Source: Alphaproteobacteria bacterium (GTDB lineage Bacteria > Pseudomonadota > Alphaproteobacteria > Thalassobaculales > Thalassobaculaceae). From it: a stretch of 5,834 bases of DNA. Shown here piece after piece: positions 1-5,590 of the stretch. The notes below the pieces were generated by a model that saw only the letters and a list, made by a program, of their open reading frames with translations, made no database searches and had not been told where the DNA came from. Every line of letters starts with the position of its first letter. Within the stretch, counting starts at the first letter, position 1. The DNA lies in the NCBI GenBank assembly GCA_028822575.1, contig JAPKDN010000217.1:1-5834 (forward strand), given 5' to 3'. The translations under genes were made by a program, and so were the position numbers.

Positions 1-1404
1 ATAGTTGCTGACGCCTATACCACGATGCAGACCCTTGGCCTTGCTGGCAGCCCGGCGCTCGGCGAATCCGTCCCAATCGGCGTAGTCCAGACCGTGGCTA
101 AGAACAGCCGGAAAATCACCGCTATCATAGGTTTGCCCGGATGGTGCCTTGTAGGGTATTTGCGCCGCCTTGATGTGGTTACGTCGGCGTAATTCTACCC
201 GGTCGACACCCATCTCGCGGGCCGCCGTATCGATCAGCCGCTCCATATAATAATTGGCTTCCGGCCGCCCGGCGCCGCGATAGGCGCTGACCACCGTGGT
301 GTTGGTGAACACGCATTTCGTGTTGATCTCGATCAGCGGAGTTCGATAGACGCTAGTGATGTTCTTGACTGCGTTATTGGTCGACATGTTTGGACCAACG
401 CCGGCCATATAGCCGCCAAGATTGGCGTGAATGTTCAAGCGAACCGCCAGGAACCGCCCCTCCTCATCCAGCGCCAACTCTCCTAGCACCTCATGATCGC
501 GGCCTTGTTGGTCGGACAGGAAACTGCTGGAACGTTCGTCAGTCCATTTCACCGGACGTCCGAGCGCGCGGGCGGCGTGGAACAGGCAGACGTATTCAGG
601 ATAAACAAAGCTCTTCATCCCGAAGGAGCCGCCGACATTGCCGGTCAGTACCCGAACCTGGTCCGGTTCGACTTTCAGCAACCCAGCGAGTTGGCGGCGC
701 ATTCCGAACGCGCCCTGACAGCCAATCCGCATGGTAAACCGGCCACTGTCGCTATCGAACTCGGCGAGCGCCGAGCGTGGTTCCATCGAGGCGACGACGA
801 TCCGGTTGTTGCGGATGTCCAGGCGGGTGACATGAGCGGCGCCATCGAAGGCCGCCTTGGTTGCCTCCTCGTCACCGAAATGGAAGTCCAGCGCCACATT
901 GCTGGGAACGTCTTCATACAACTCCGGAGCGCCGGGAGCGGCGCCTTCGCGGGCCGTGGTGACCGCTGGCAATGCGTCGATCTCGACCATTACCACCTCG
1001 GCCGCATCCTTGGCCTGGGCGGCGGTCTCAGCGATCACGCAAGCGACGGGATCGCCGACAAAGCGAACCTTGTCGAGCACAAGGGATGGGCGCACGGGCT
1101 TCTTCAGCGGCGTACCGTCCCGGCTTTTCATCTGCATGCCACAGGGCAGCCCGCCATATTCCTTGAGTTCCTCGCCGGTGAGCACCATCAGAACACCTGG
1201 CATATCTACGGCCTCGGAAATATCGATGTCTCGGATCGCACCATGGGCGTGCACGCTGCGCACCATCGCCGCGTGGACCTGGTCCGGGAGTGTGAGGTCA
1301 TCGGTGAACTGGCCCTCGCCGCGCAGCAGCTTGGGATCCTCGGTACGCAGAACCGATTGGCCGATCGCGTATTTCATGTCCGCGAGGTTTAGCTCGGCTG
1401 TCAT
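1..1404 (-). CDS. Molybdopterin-binding subunit of a xanthine dehydrogenase/CoxL-like hydroxylase (form II), 3' part missing
   Basis: The frame is open from an ATG at 1404 to the left edge (468 residues). The family is usually near 780 residues, so about 40% is missing, including the C-terminal catalytic Glu. The start is supported by AGGAG at 1414-1410. These enzymes bind the Mo-pterin cytosine dinucleotide cofactor and hydroxylate carbon centres, working with a [2Fe-2S] subunit and an FAD subunit. Residues about 20-135 form the a/b hammerhead domain (GEGQFTDDL near the start, then VRFVGDPVA). Q230 in QGAFGMRR matches the cofactor-contacting Gln of CoxL. Residues 255-264 (GNVGGSFGMK) are the Gly-rich Mo-cofactor segment. 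The loop at 374-380 is AYRGAGR. True CO dehydrogenase (form I) has AYxCSFR with a Cu-binding Cys; here that position is G377. The substrate is therefore probably not CO but an aldehyde, purine or N-heterocycle (inference). Small and medium subunits are not in the window and may lie further left. Family is certain; substrate unknown. Confidence 0.93.
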   Translation of the reverse strand, partial: MTAELNLADMKYAIGQSVLRTEDPKLLRGEGQFTDDLTLPDQVHAAMVRSVHAHGAIRDIDISEAVDMPGVLMVLTGEELKEYGGLPCGMQMKSRDGTPLKKPVRPSLVLDKVRFVGDPVACVIAETAAQAKDAAEVVMVEIDALPAVTTAREGAAPGAPELYEDVPSNVALDFHFGDEEATKAAFDGAAHVTRLDIRNNRIVVASMEPRSALAEFDSDSGRFTMRIGCQGAFGMRRQLAGLLKVEPDQVRVLTGNVGGSFGMKSFVYPEYVCLFHAARALGRPVKWTDERSSSFLSDQQGRDHEVLGELALDEEGRFLAVRLNIHANLGGYMAGVGPNMSTNNAVKNITSVYRTPLIEINTKCVFTNTTVVSAYRGAGRPEANYYMERLIDTAAREMGVDRVELRRRNHIKAAQIPYKAPSGQTYDSGDFPAVLSHGLDYADWDGFAERRAASKAKGLHRGIGVSNY

Positions 1405-1516
1405 GGCTACTCCTAGGGTGGGTGGGTGCTTGATAGTAGTGGATTGTAGCGCACCACGTCGACGAGGCGTATCCGGTTTTCACATTGGAAGTAACGCAAG
1501 GCGGATTATTGGCAAA

Positions 1517-1537
1517 GGGCGCTTGTCGCGGGCGCCC
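1517..1537. repeat. Inverted repeat, 6-bp GC-rich arms
   Basis: GGGCGC at 1517-1522 and GCGCCC at 1532-1537 are exact reverse complements around a 9-nt loop. It lies about 55 bp upstream of the hydrolase ATG and could be an operator or a hairpin in the leader. In a GC-rich genome arms this short can arise by chance. Confidence 0.35.
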
Positions 1538-1545
1538 GGGCTGTC

Positions 1546-1559
1546 GGATGATCACATCC
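1546..1559. promoter_or_regulatory. Candidate operator palindrome upstream of the hydrolase operon
   Basis: GGATG at 1546-1550 and CATCC at 1555-1559 are perfect 5-bp arms around ATCA. The site lies 33 bp before the hydrolase start, where a dimeric regulator could control the operon and perhaps the divergent gene. No regulator gene is in the window and the motif does not match one I can name. Confidence 0.35.
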
Positions 1560-1580
1560 AAGCTAGCGTATTAGCAAGAC

Positions 1581-1586
1581 AAGGAG
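1581..1586 (+). promoter_or_regulatory. Shine-Dalgarno site of the alpha/beta hydrolase
   Basis: AAGGAG lies 6 nt before the ATG at 1593. This favours that start over the next in-frame ATG at 1623, which has no comparable site. Confidence 0.75.
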
Positions 1587-1592
1587 ACGGAT

Positions 1593-2444
1593 ATGACCAC
1601 CGAGAAATGGCGCGATCGAACCATGCCGTTTTTGGCCACCAGCGGTTGGCATACTCTGTCGTTCCGGGAATGGGGTGACGCGCGCAACCAGAAGGTCTTG
1701 ATTTGCGTCCATGGTCTCTCGCGCAACCGTCTGGATTTCGACACCCTCGCCGAGGCGCTGTCGGACCATTACCGGGTAATCTCCGTCGATATCCCCGGCC
1801 GTGGGCTTAGCGACTGGATGCCCAACCCCGAGGATTACAACTACACGTTCTTCCGAAGCCTGTTGGTTTCCGTGATCGCGGTAACCGGCGCCAAGCAGGT
1901 TGATTGGGTTGGAACATCGATGGGCGGTATTCTCGGCATGGGGTTGGCCAGTCGGCCAGGCTCGTTGATTAGGCGCCTGGTGCTGAACGATATTGGCCCC
2001 TTCATCAGCGGCGCGTCGCGCGGTGCCAACACCGATGCAGCCGCCTCTGGCTCGGCCCCCTTCGAGACCGAGGAAGAAGGCATTGCCTTCATCGCCGAGA
2101 CCAAGAAAGCATTTGGGCCCTTCACCCCCGAGGCATCGCGGAAGTTTGCCTTGGATAGTCTGGCCCGAAGCGCCGACGGCAAATGGCGGATCCACTACGA
2201 CCTCCGGATTGTCGCTGGACGCGACCGAAGTGACGCCGACATGTGGGATCTGTGGAATCGGATCTCGATCCCGGTCTTCACTCTTTGGGGGACCGAGTCG
2301 ACCTTGCTGCAAGCCGCCACGGTCGAGCGGATGCGCGCCACCGGACCGAGGACCGAGGTTCTTCCCATCGAGGGCGTCGGCCATTGCCCTGGCCTGACCA
2401 CGGACCGCGAGATTGGTGCGATCCGGGAATTCCTCCTACGCTAA
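1593..2444 (+). CDS. Alpha/beta hydrolase (single-domain serine hydrolase)
   Basis: A complete 283-residue cytoplasmic alpha/beta-hydrolase fold protein with no signal peptide; the length is normal for the family. Visible elements in order: strand 3 ending in VHG (39-41, oxyanion region), the DIPGRGLSDW loop (66-75), the nucleophile elbow GTSMGG (107-112) with Ser109, the LVLNDIGP strand-6 motif (129-136), and the catalytic His264 in GVGHCPG. In relatives with a similar LVLND(I/V)GP motif, as I recall them, the acid lies in a segment like GxxSDLLS. Here the segment reads GTESTLLQ (233-240), so the usual Asp is Thr237. Glu235, or Asp133 after strand 6, might substitute. The substrate (ester, amide, lactone or C-C bond) cannot be told. 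The FAD oxidoreductase follows after 30 bp, so the two are probably co-transcribed. The divergent Mo-hydroxylase suggests a shared catabolic role (inference). Confidence 0.93.
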   Translation: MTTEKWRDRTMPFLATSGWHTLSFREWGDARNQKVLICVHGLSRNRLDFDTLAEALSDHYRVISVDIPGRGLSDWMPNPEDYNYTFFRSLLVSVIAVTGAKQVDWVGTSMGGILGMGLASRPGSLIRRLVLNDIGPFISGASRGANTDAAASGSAPFETEEEGIAFIAETKKAFGPFTPEASRKFALDSLARSADGKWRIHYDLRIVAGRDRSDADMWDLWNRISIPVFTLWGTESTLLQAATVERMRATGPRTEVLPIEGVGHCPGLTTDREIGAIREFLLR

Positions 2445-2474
2445 ATCCATCGGAACCATGGAGGGGAGCACACC

Positions 2475-3575
2475 ATGCATGTGGTGATCTGCGGCGGCGG
2501 GGTGATTGGGGTATCGATCGCCTATTTCCTATGCCTGCGCGGCGTCGATGTAACCGTGGTGGAGCGGGCTTCGGTCGCTTGTGCCGCCTCTGGGAAATCC
2601 GGTGGGTTCCTAGCGCTCGACTGGTGCGATAGCTCGCCGCTCGCGCCCTTGGCTCGGCGGAGCTTTGAACTGCATGGGATGCTTGCCGAGGAATCTGACG
2701 ATGATTGGGGCTACCGCCGGATCGACACGTTCGGCCTGTTGTCCGGGGATCACCGCGATTTCGCCAGCTATCGTCAATTGCCGACACCGGACTGGCTTGG
2801 CCCGGAATCCGCCATCCATGGCCAACTCGGTACCGAGAACTCCACCGCTCAAGTGCATCCCGGGGACTTCACCAAGGCGATGATGCGTGCCGCCGAGGTG
2901 CGAGGCGCCAGGCTAAAGCTTGGCGTCGTCGAAGGTGTGATGTTGGACCAGGATGACACGAAGACGACGGGTGTGATGATCGATGGTGAGATCCTGGCCG
3001 CCGACGCGGTGGTGATCGCCATGGGGCCCTGGTCGATCCTGGCTTGCCGCTGGCTACCCCTGCCCGGCGTTTCCGGATTAAAGGGCCACAGCTTCGTCTT
3101 CCGCTATCAACCACCGGACGGGCCCAGGGCCCTGTTTGTCGAATATGAAGCTAAGCGCGGCGAGGTTGATTCGCCCGAGGTGTTTCCCCGTAATGATGGC
3201 ACCACCTATGTTTGCGGCGCTAGGGGCAATGACCCATTGCCGGTCAATCCAGATCATATCGTTGTCGAGGCCGAACCGGCGGAGCGTCTGTTCCGGCAGA
3301 TTCAGCGTATCGCGCCGGATCTCGCCGCCTCCGAAGTCCTCGCCCGCCAGGCCTGCTATCGCCCGGTCACCAGGGACGGCCTGCCACTGATTGGTCCGGT
3401 GTCAGGGGTCTCTGGCGCCTATATGGCGACCGGTCACAGCGTCTGGGGCATCCTCAACGCCCCCGCGACGGGCGAGGCGATGGCGGAATTGCTGGCGGAT
3501 GGCGAAGCGCGCTTGGACCTGTCGGCCTTCGACCCAAGCCGGCTTGCGGTGTTGCGGGAGGTTGAGGTGGAATGA
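2475..3575 (+). CDS. FAD-dependent oxidoreductase, DAO family (TDA3-like)
   Basis: A complete 366-residue flavoprotein with a purine-rich ribosome site (GGAGGGGAG, 2460-2468) before the ATG. The N-terminus is a Rossmann dinucleotide-binding fold: VVICGGGVIG with GGGVIG at 7-12, ending in the ribose-binding acid Glu30 of VTVVER. The second FAD-contact segment AMGPWS lies at 182-187, followed by the substrate domain with GLKGHSFVFR. The C-terminal FAD closure is YRPVTRDGLPLIGP (295-308) and GHSVWGILNAPATG (320-333). The last motif closely resembles the eukaryotic TDA3/FAD-oxidoreductase branch of the D-amino-acid oxidase superfamily (from memory of the family). Members oxidise amines or amino acids, passing electrons to O2 or a carrier. 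The substrate here is unknown. It is the second gene of the operon with the alpha/beta hydrolase; a hydrolase that frees an amine or amino acid for oxidation would fit, but that is inference. No frameshift or truncation is seen. Confidence 0.93.
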   Translation: MHVVICGGGVIGVSIAYFLCLRGVDVTVVERASVACAASGKSGGFLALDWCDSSPLAPLARRSFELHGMLAEESDDDWGYRRIDTFGLLSGDHRDFASYRQLPTPDWLGPESAIHGQLGTENSTAQVHPGDFTKAMMRAAEVRGARLKLGVVEGVMLDQDDTKTTGVMIDGEILAADAVVIAMGPWSILACRWLPLPGVSGLKGHSFVFRYQPPDGPRALFVEYEAKRGEVDSPEVFPRNDGTTYVCGARGNDPLPVNPDHIVVEAEPAERLFRQIQRIAPDLAASEVLARQACYRPVTRDGLPLIGPVSGVSGAYMATGHSVWGILNAPATGEAMAELLADGEARLDLSAFDPSRLAVLREVEVE

Positions 3576-3653
3576 GGGATTGAAAGGCGAGCGAGGCATA
3601 GGGTGTTTCTCGATACGATTTTCCCGTTATCTCACACTCGATGCAGGACCCAT

Positions 3654-3678
3654 GCCGCCGCATCGTCTGCGTGGCGGC
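3654..3678 (+). repeat. Hairpin A downstream of the flavoprotein gene
   Basis: GCCGCCGC (3654-3661) pairs with GTGGCGGC (3671-3678), giving 8 pairs with one G-T wobble around a 9-nt loop. It shares bases 3672-3678 with the next hairpin, so the two cannot form together. It may be part of the 3' end of the hydrolase/flavoprotein transcript. Confidence 0.4.
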
Positions 3679-3707
3679 TGGTTCAATCAAATGAACCACC
3701 GGCGCCA
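3672..3707 (+). repeat. Hairpin B: extended inverted repeat
   Basis: TGGTTCA (3679-3685) and TGAACCA (3692-3698) are perfect 7-bp arms around ATCAAA. Outside them TGGCG (3672-3676) pairs with CGCCA (3703-3707) across a small internal loop, for 12 pairs in all. No T-run follows directly, so it is not a standard intrinsic terminator. It could stabilise the 3' end, be Rho-linked, or be a protein-binding palindrome. Confidence 0.5.
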
Positions 3708-3739
3708 TCATTGACTGACCTGTCACGCCGAAAATTCAG

Positions 3740-3783
3740 AAAAATTAGTCTCGCATTAAGTGCGGGATGACGACAGTTTTTTT
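3740..3783. terminator. Candidate bidirectional intrinsic terminator between convergent genes
   Basis: The stem-loop at 3749-3767 has a 3-nt loop and 8 pairs in plus-strand RNA, two of them G-U. In plus-strand RNA seven T follow at 3777-3783, about 9 nt beyond the stem. In minus-strand RNA the stem has one internal mismatch and a larger loop, with five T at 3744-3740, 4 nt beyond. It would end both the flavoprotein operon and arsC, whose stop codon overlaps the plus-strand T-run. Outer arms CTGTC (3720-3724) and GACAG (3772-3776) also pair. The plus-strand gap between stem and T-run is longer than ideal. Confidence 0.5.
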
Positions 3784-4150
3784 AAAGATCCTCGATGATC
3801 TCCTTCAAGATCTCCAACACCTGTTCCGGCGGTCGGCCAAGGGCCGCCTTGCCGCCCGACAGAACGATCGGGCGATCGATCAGGATCGGATTGTCGACCA
3901 TGGCTTGGATCAACGCGTCCCTCGTCTTGCCCATGTCGGCCAGGCCCAATTCCTTGAAGGGCATCTCATTGTGGCGCATCAGCTTCCGCGGCTCCAGGCC
4001 AAGTTTGCCAAGGATATCACTAAGCGTGGCGACGTCCGGCGGGCTGGAGAGGTATTCGATAATTTCCGGCTCGATCCCCTTGTCTTGAAGCAGTGCCAAT
4101 GTCTGACGGGATTTGGAGCAGCGGGGATTGTGATAGATTGTAACGCTCAT
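3782..4150 (-). CDS. arsC: Arsenate reductase family protein, glutaredoxin-type ArsC (YfgD-like)
   Basis: A complete 122-residue cytoplasmic protein of the ArsC (thioredoxin-fold) family. The start has AGAGGA at 4162-4157, 6 nt upstream. The N-terminus MSVTIYHNPRCSKSRQTL carries the catalytic Cys11 with His7 nearby. Arg59, Arg93 (IDRPIV) and Arg106 (GRPPEQVLEI) fall exactly one position before the Arg60, Arg94 and Arg107 oxyanion-binding residues of plasmid R773 ArsC, beside Cys12 there. All catalytic residues are therefore present. Known members reduce arsenate to arsenite with glutathione and glutaredoxin. The short length and the QAMVDNP and GRPPEQVLEI segments are closer to chromosomal YfgD-type proteins than to the 141-residue plasmid enzyme, so an arsenic role is likely but not proven. 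No arsR, arsB or acr3 gene is in the window, and the gene appears to be a monocistronic unit. Confidence 0.92.
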   Translation of the reverse strand: MSVTIYHNPRCSKSRQTLALLQDKGIEPEIIEYLSSPPDVATLSDILGKLGLEPRKLMRHNEMPFKELGLADMGKTRDALIQAMVDNPILIDRPIVLSGGKAALGRPPEQVLEILKEIIEDL

Positions 4151-4167
4151 CTTTCATCCTCTTTGGT

Positions 4168-4190
4168 ATTATAAATTCTAGATCCAGAAT
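4168..4190 (-). promoter_or_regulatory. arsC promoter: TATAAT box with adjacent 16-bp near-palindrome
   Basis: A perfect -10 hexamer TATAAT lies at 4173-4168 on the minus strand, giving an expected start near 4161 and a leader of about 11 nt. Directly upstream, 4175-4190 reads ATTCTAGATCCAGAAT on the plus strand, a palindrome with 7 of 8 pairs matching. It occupies the spacer between -10 and -35, the classic place for a repressor. The -35 at 17-bp spacing (TGATAG) is weak. The cognate regulator is unknown; an ArsR-type or redox repressor is possible but not shown. Confidence 0.55.
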
Positions 4191-4399
4191 CTATCATCGT
4201 CCCAAGTATCTTAACGCGCCCGGGTCGCCTCGTCCGGTGGGTAGACGCCGCGCAAGCCCTATGAATGATATAGGATCGAAGCACGCCGCTACAGGCTCGG
4301 CAAGATAGTCGGGCGGCTATGTGATGGCGCTCCGCGACGGTGGACTCGCCCCCGTCGCCCGGCCAAAATACGGATTAATGCTTTTCAAGGATTACCCCA
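4191..4399 (+). promoter_or_regulatory. Upstream region of the aldo/keto reductase gene
   Basis: About 209 bp without a credible gene. A weak sigma70-like pair is TAGACG (4242-4247) with AATGAT (4264-4269), 16 bp apart. CCTAT (4258-4262) and ATAGG (4270-4274) form a 5-bp inverted repeat over the same -10 area, a possible operator. The ribosome site for the reductase is the CAAGGA around 4386-4391. Nothing here reads as a riboswitch or small RNA gene. Confidence 0.35.
4334..4358 (+). repeat. Inverted repeat in the aldo/keto reductase leader
   Basis: GCGACGG (4334-4340) and CCGTCGC (4352-4358) are exact 7-bp complements around an 11-nt loop. It ends 41 nt before the start codon at 4400 and has no T-run, so it is more likely a leader hairpin or binding site than a terminator. 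Confidence 0.4.
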
Positions 4400-5407
4400 A
4401 TGAATTACCGCAAGCTTGGCCGCTCGGGCCTCAAGATTTCGCCGCTCTGCCTGGGAACCATGCTGTTCGGACGGGAGACCAACGAGGGCGACAGCCAGGC
4501 GATCATCGCCTCGGCCAAGGACTCGGGTATTAACTTTATCGATACCGCCGATACCTATGTCCGTGGTGAGTCGGAGCGTTTGGTCGGGCGCTGCATAAGG
4601 AGCACGCGGAACCATTGGGTGCTGGCAACCAAACTCGCCAGCAAGCTGACCGATGATCCCAATACCGGCGGGCTATCCCGGCGCTGGGTGATGCAGGCTT
4701 GCGATGACTCACTCCAACGCCTCGGGGTCGACCATATCGATCTCTATTACCTGCACAAGGAAGATCCATCGACGCCGCTGGGCGAGACGGTGCGGGCCAT
4801 GGGGGACCTGATGCGGGCCGGTAAGATCCGTTATTTCGGGGTTTCCAACTACCGGTCCTGGCGCGTGGCGGAGATCTGCAACATCTGTGATCGGTTGGGG
4901 ATAGAGCGGCCAATCGCCAGCCAACCCTATTACAACGCCATGAACCGCATGCCCGAGGTCGAGCATCTTCCGGCCTGCGCGCATTACGGTCTTGGCGTGG
5001 TGCCTTACAGTCCACTGGCGCGCGGGGTTTTGACAGGCAAATACGCACCGAACATCGCACCGGAGGAGGGCAGCCGCGTCGCCCGAAACGACCGACGAAT
5101 GATGCAGACCGAATGGCGGCATGAATCGTTGGAAATCGTCGAAAAAATAAAAGCCCACGCTGCGGCCAAGGGGGCTAGCCCGATCGATGTGGCGGTCGGC
5201 TGGGTGTTGAACAACGCGATGATCAACTCAATGGTCGCGGGACCACGCACGATGGATCAGTGGAGCGCCTATGTCGCGGCTCTGGACTATGAGTACACAG
5301 CCGAGGATGAAGCTTTGATCGACTCGCTGGTGGTGACAGGTCACGCGTCGACGGCTGGATACAACGATCCGCAATACCCCATCGAAGGCCGTGTCAGTCT
5401 AGTTTGA
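4400..5407 (+). CDS. Aldo/keto reductase (NADPH-dependent oxidoreductase)
   Basis: A complete 335-residue (beta/alpha)8-barrel aldo/keto reductase of normal length, cytoplasmic, with a modest AAGGA ribosome site 8-9 nt before the ATG. The N-terminus MNYRKLGRSGLKISPLCLGT is typical of the bacterial potassium-channel-beta/YghZ-like branch. The catalytic tetrad is intact: Asp48 and Tyr53 in FIDTADTY, Lys78 in ATK, His119 in YYLHK. Cofactor-contacting segments follow: GVSN (147-150), SPLARGVLTGKY (204-215) and GPRTMDQ (281-287), the last being the usual site for the NADPH 2'-phosphate. Such enzymes reduce aldehydes or ketones to alcohols. The substrate cannot be inferred. The gene is divergent from arsC across 249 bp and convergent with the phosphatase, so it looks monocistronic. 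A role in detoxifying reactive aldehydes is possible but speculative. Confidence 0.94.
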   Translation: MNYRKLGRSGLKISPLCLGTMLFGRETNEGDSQAIIASAKDSGINFIDTADTYVRGESERLVGRCIRSTRNHWVLATKLASKLTDDPNTGGLSRRWVMQACDDSLQRLGVDHIDLYYLHKEDPSTPLGETVRAMGDLMRAGKIRYFGVSNYRSWRVAEICNICDRLGIERPIASQPYYNAMNRMPEVEHLPACAHYGLGVVPYSPLARGVLTGKYAPNIAPEEGSRVARNDRRMMQTEWRHESLEIVEKIKAHAAAKGASPIDVAVGWVLNNAMINSMVAGPRTMDQWSAYVAALDYEYTAEDEALIDSLVVTGHASTAGYNDPQYPIEGRVSLV

Positions 5408-5510
5408 AGTGGCGGGAGTTTTCGAAGGGGATAGCTTTTTCGTAAAATGGCACTAGAGCTTCTACAAACTGCCCATGCGTTTCCCGGGGGCGGCGATGCT
5501 GGTTGGGTGC
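5408..5510. other. Intergenic region after the aldo/keto reductase
   Basis: This stretch of normal composition lies between convergent genes. I find no gene and no convincing stem-loop with a T-run to terminate the aldo/keto reductase transcript. Confidence 0.4.
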
Positions 5511-5590
5511 GTGTCTAATTTTAACTTAAGAATACGGTTTAATTTTTTTCTTTAATTAATTGATAATAGGAAATATTTTTTTCTTTGATT
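5511..5590. other. AT-rich island spanning the phosphatase 3' end
   Basis: Only 14 of these 80 bases are G or C (17.5%), in a window of about 60% G+C. The 11-mer T7-C-T3 occurs twice, at 5543-5553 and 5576-5586, 33 bp apart. The island covers the last codons, the stop and the downstream flank of the phosphatase gene. On the plus strand the T-runs could help end the aldo/keto reductase transcript, but I see no strong stem before them. It could also be a nucleoid-protein (H-NS/MvaT/Ros-like) binding site or the scar of an old insertion. Confidence 0.6.

Larger units (their letters stand above)
1405..1592. promoter_or_regulatory. Divergent intergenic region between the Mo-hydroxylase and the hydrolase operon
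   Basis: These 188 bp separate two start codons pointing apart, so promoters for both directions must lie here. On the minus strand, TACAAT at 1448-1443 is a plausible -10 box that would leave a leader of roughly 32 nt before the ATG at 1404. At the usual spacing the -35 hexamer (TACGCC) is poor, which suggests an activator or another sigma factor. No convincing plus-strand promoter is visible. Two inverted repeats near the hydrolase side are listed separately. I see no small gene here. Confidence 0.5.

Noticed and set aside
493..1392. A 299-codon open frame on the plus strand.
   Set aside because: It is antisense to the Mo-hydroxylase, whose minus-strand frame has clear family motifs throughout. 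The plus-strand translation shows no recognisable domain.
857..1678. A 273-codon plus-strand open frame bridging the Mo-hydroxylase start and the hydrolase start.
   Set aside because: Its product is low-complexity, Ser/Arg/Ala-rich and domain-free, and it overlaps two well-supported genes in other frames.
1563..2384. A 273-codon minus-strand open frame.
   Set aside because: It is the antisense shadow of the alpha/beta hydrolase; long antisense frames are common in GC-rich genes and no family motif is seen.
2278..2787. A 169-codon minus-strand open frame across the hydrolase/flavoprotein junction.
   Set aside because: Arg/Ser-rich composition without domains, and it overlaps the start region of a firmly identified flavoprotein.
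3767..4174. A 135-codon plus-strand open frame.
   Set aside because: Antisense to arsC, which retains all its catalytic residues and has a promoter and ribosome site on the minus strand.
4321..4533. A small 70-codon plus-strand frame beginning upstream of the aldo/keto reductase.
   Set aside because: No ribosome site, no recognisable product, and most of it overlaps the reductase in another frame.
4536..5060. A 174-codon minus-strand open frame.
   Set aside because: Antisense to the intact aldo/keto reductase; Arg/Pro-rich with no motif.
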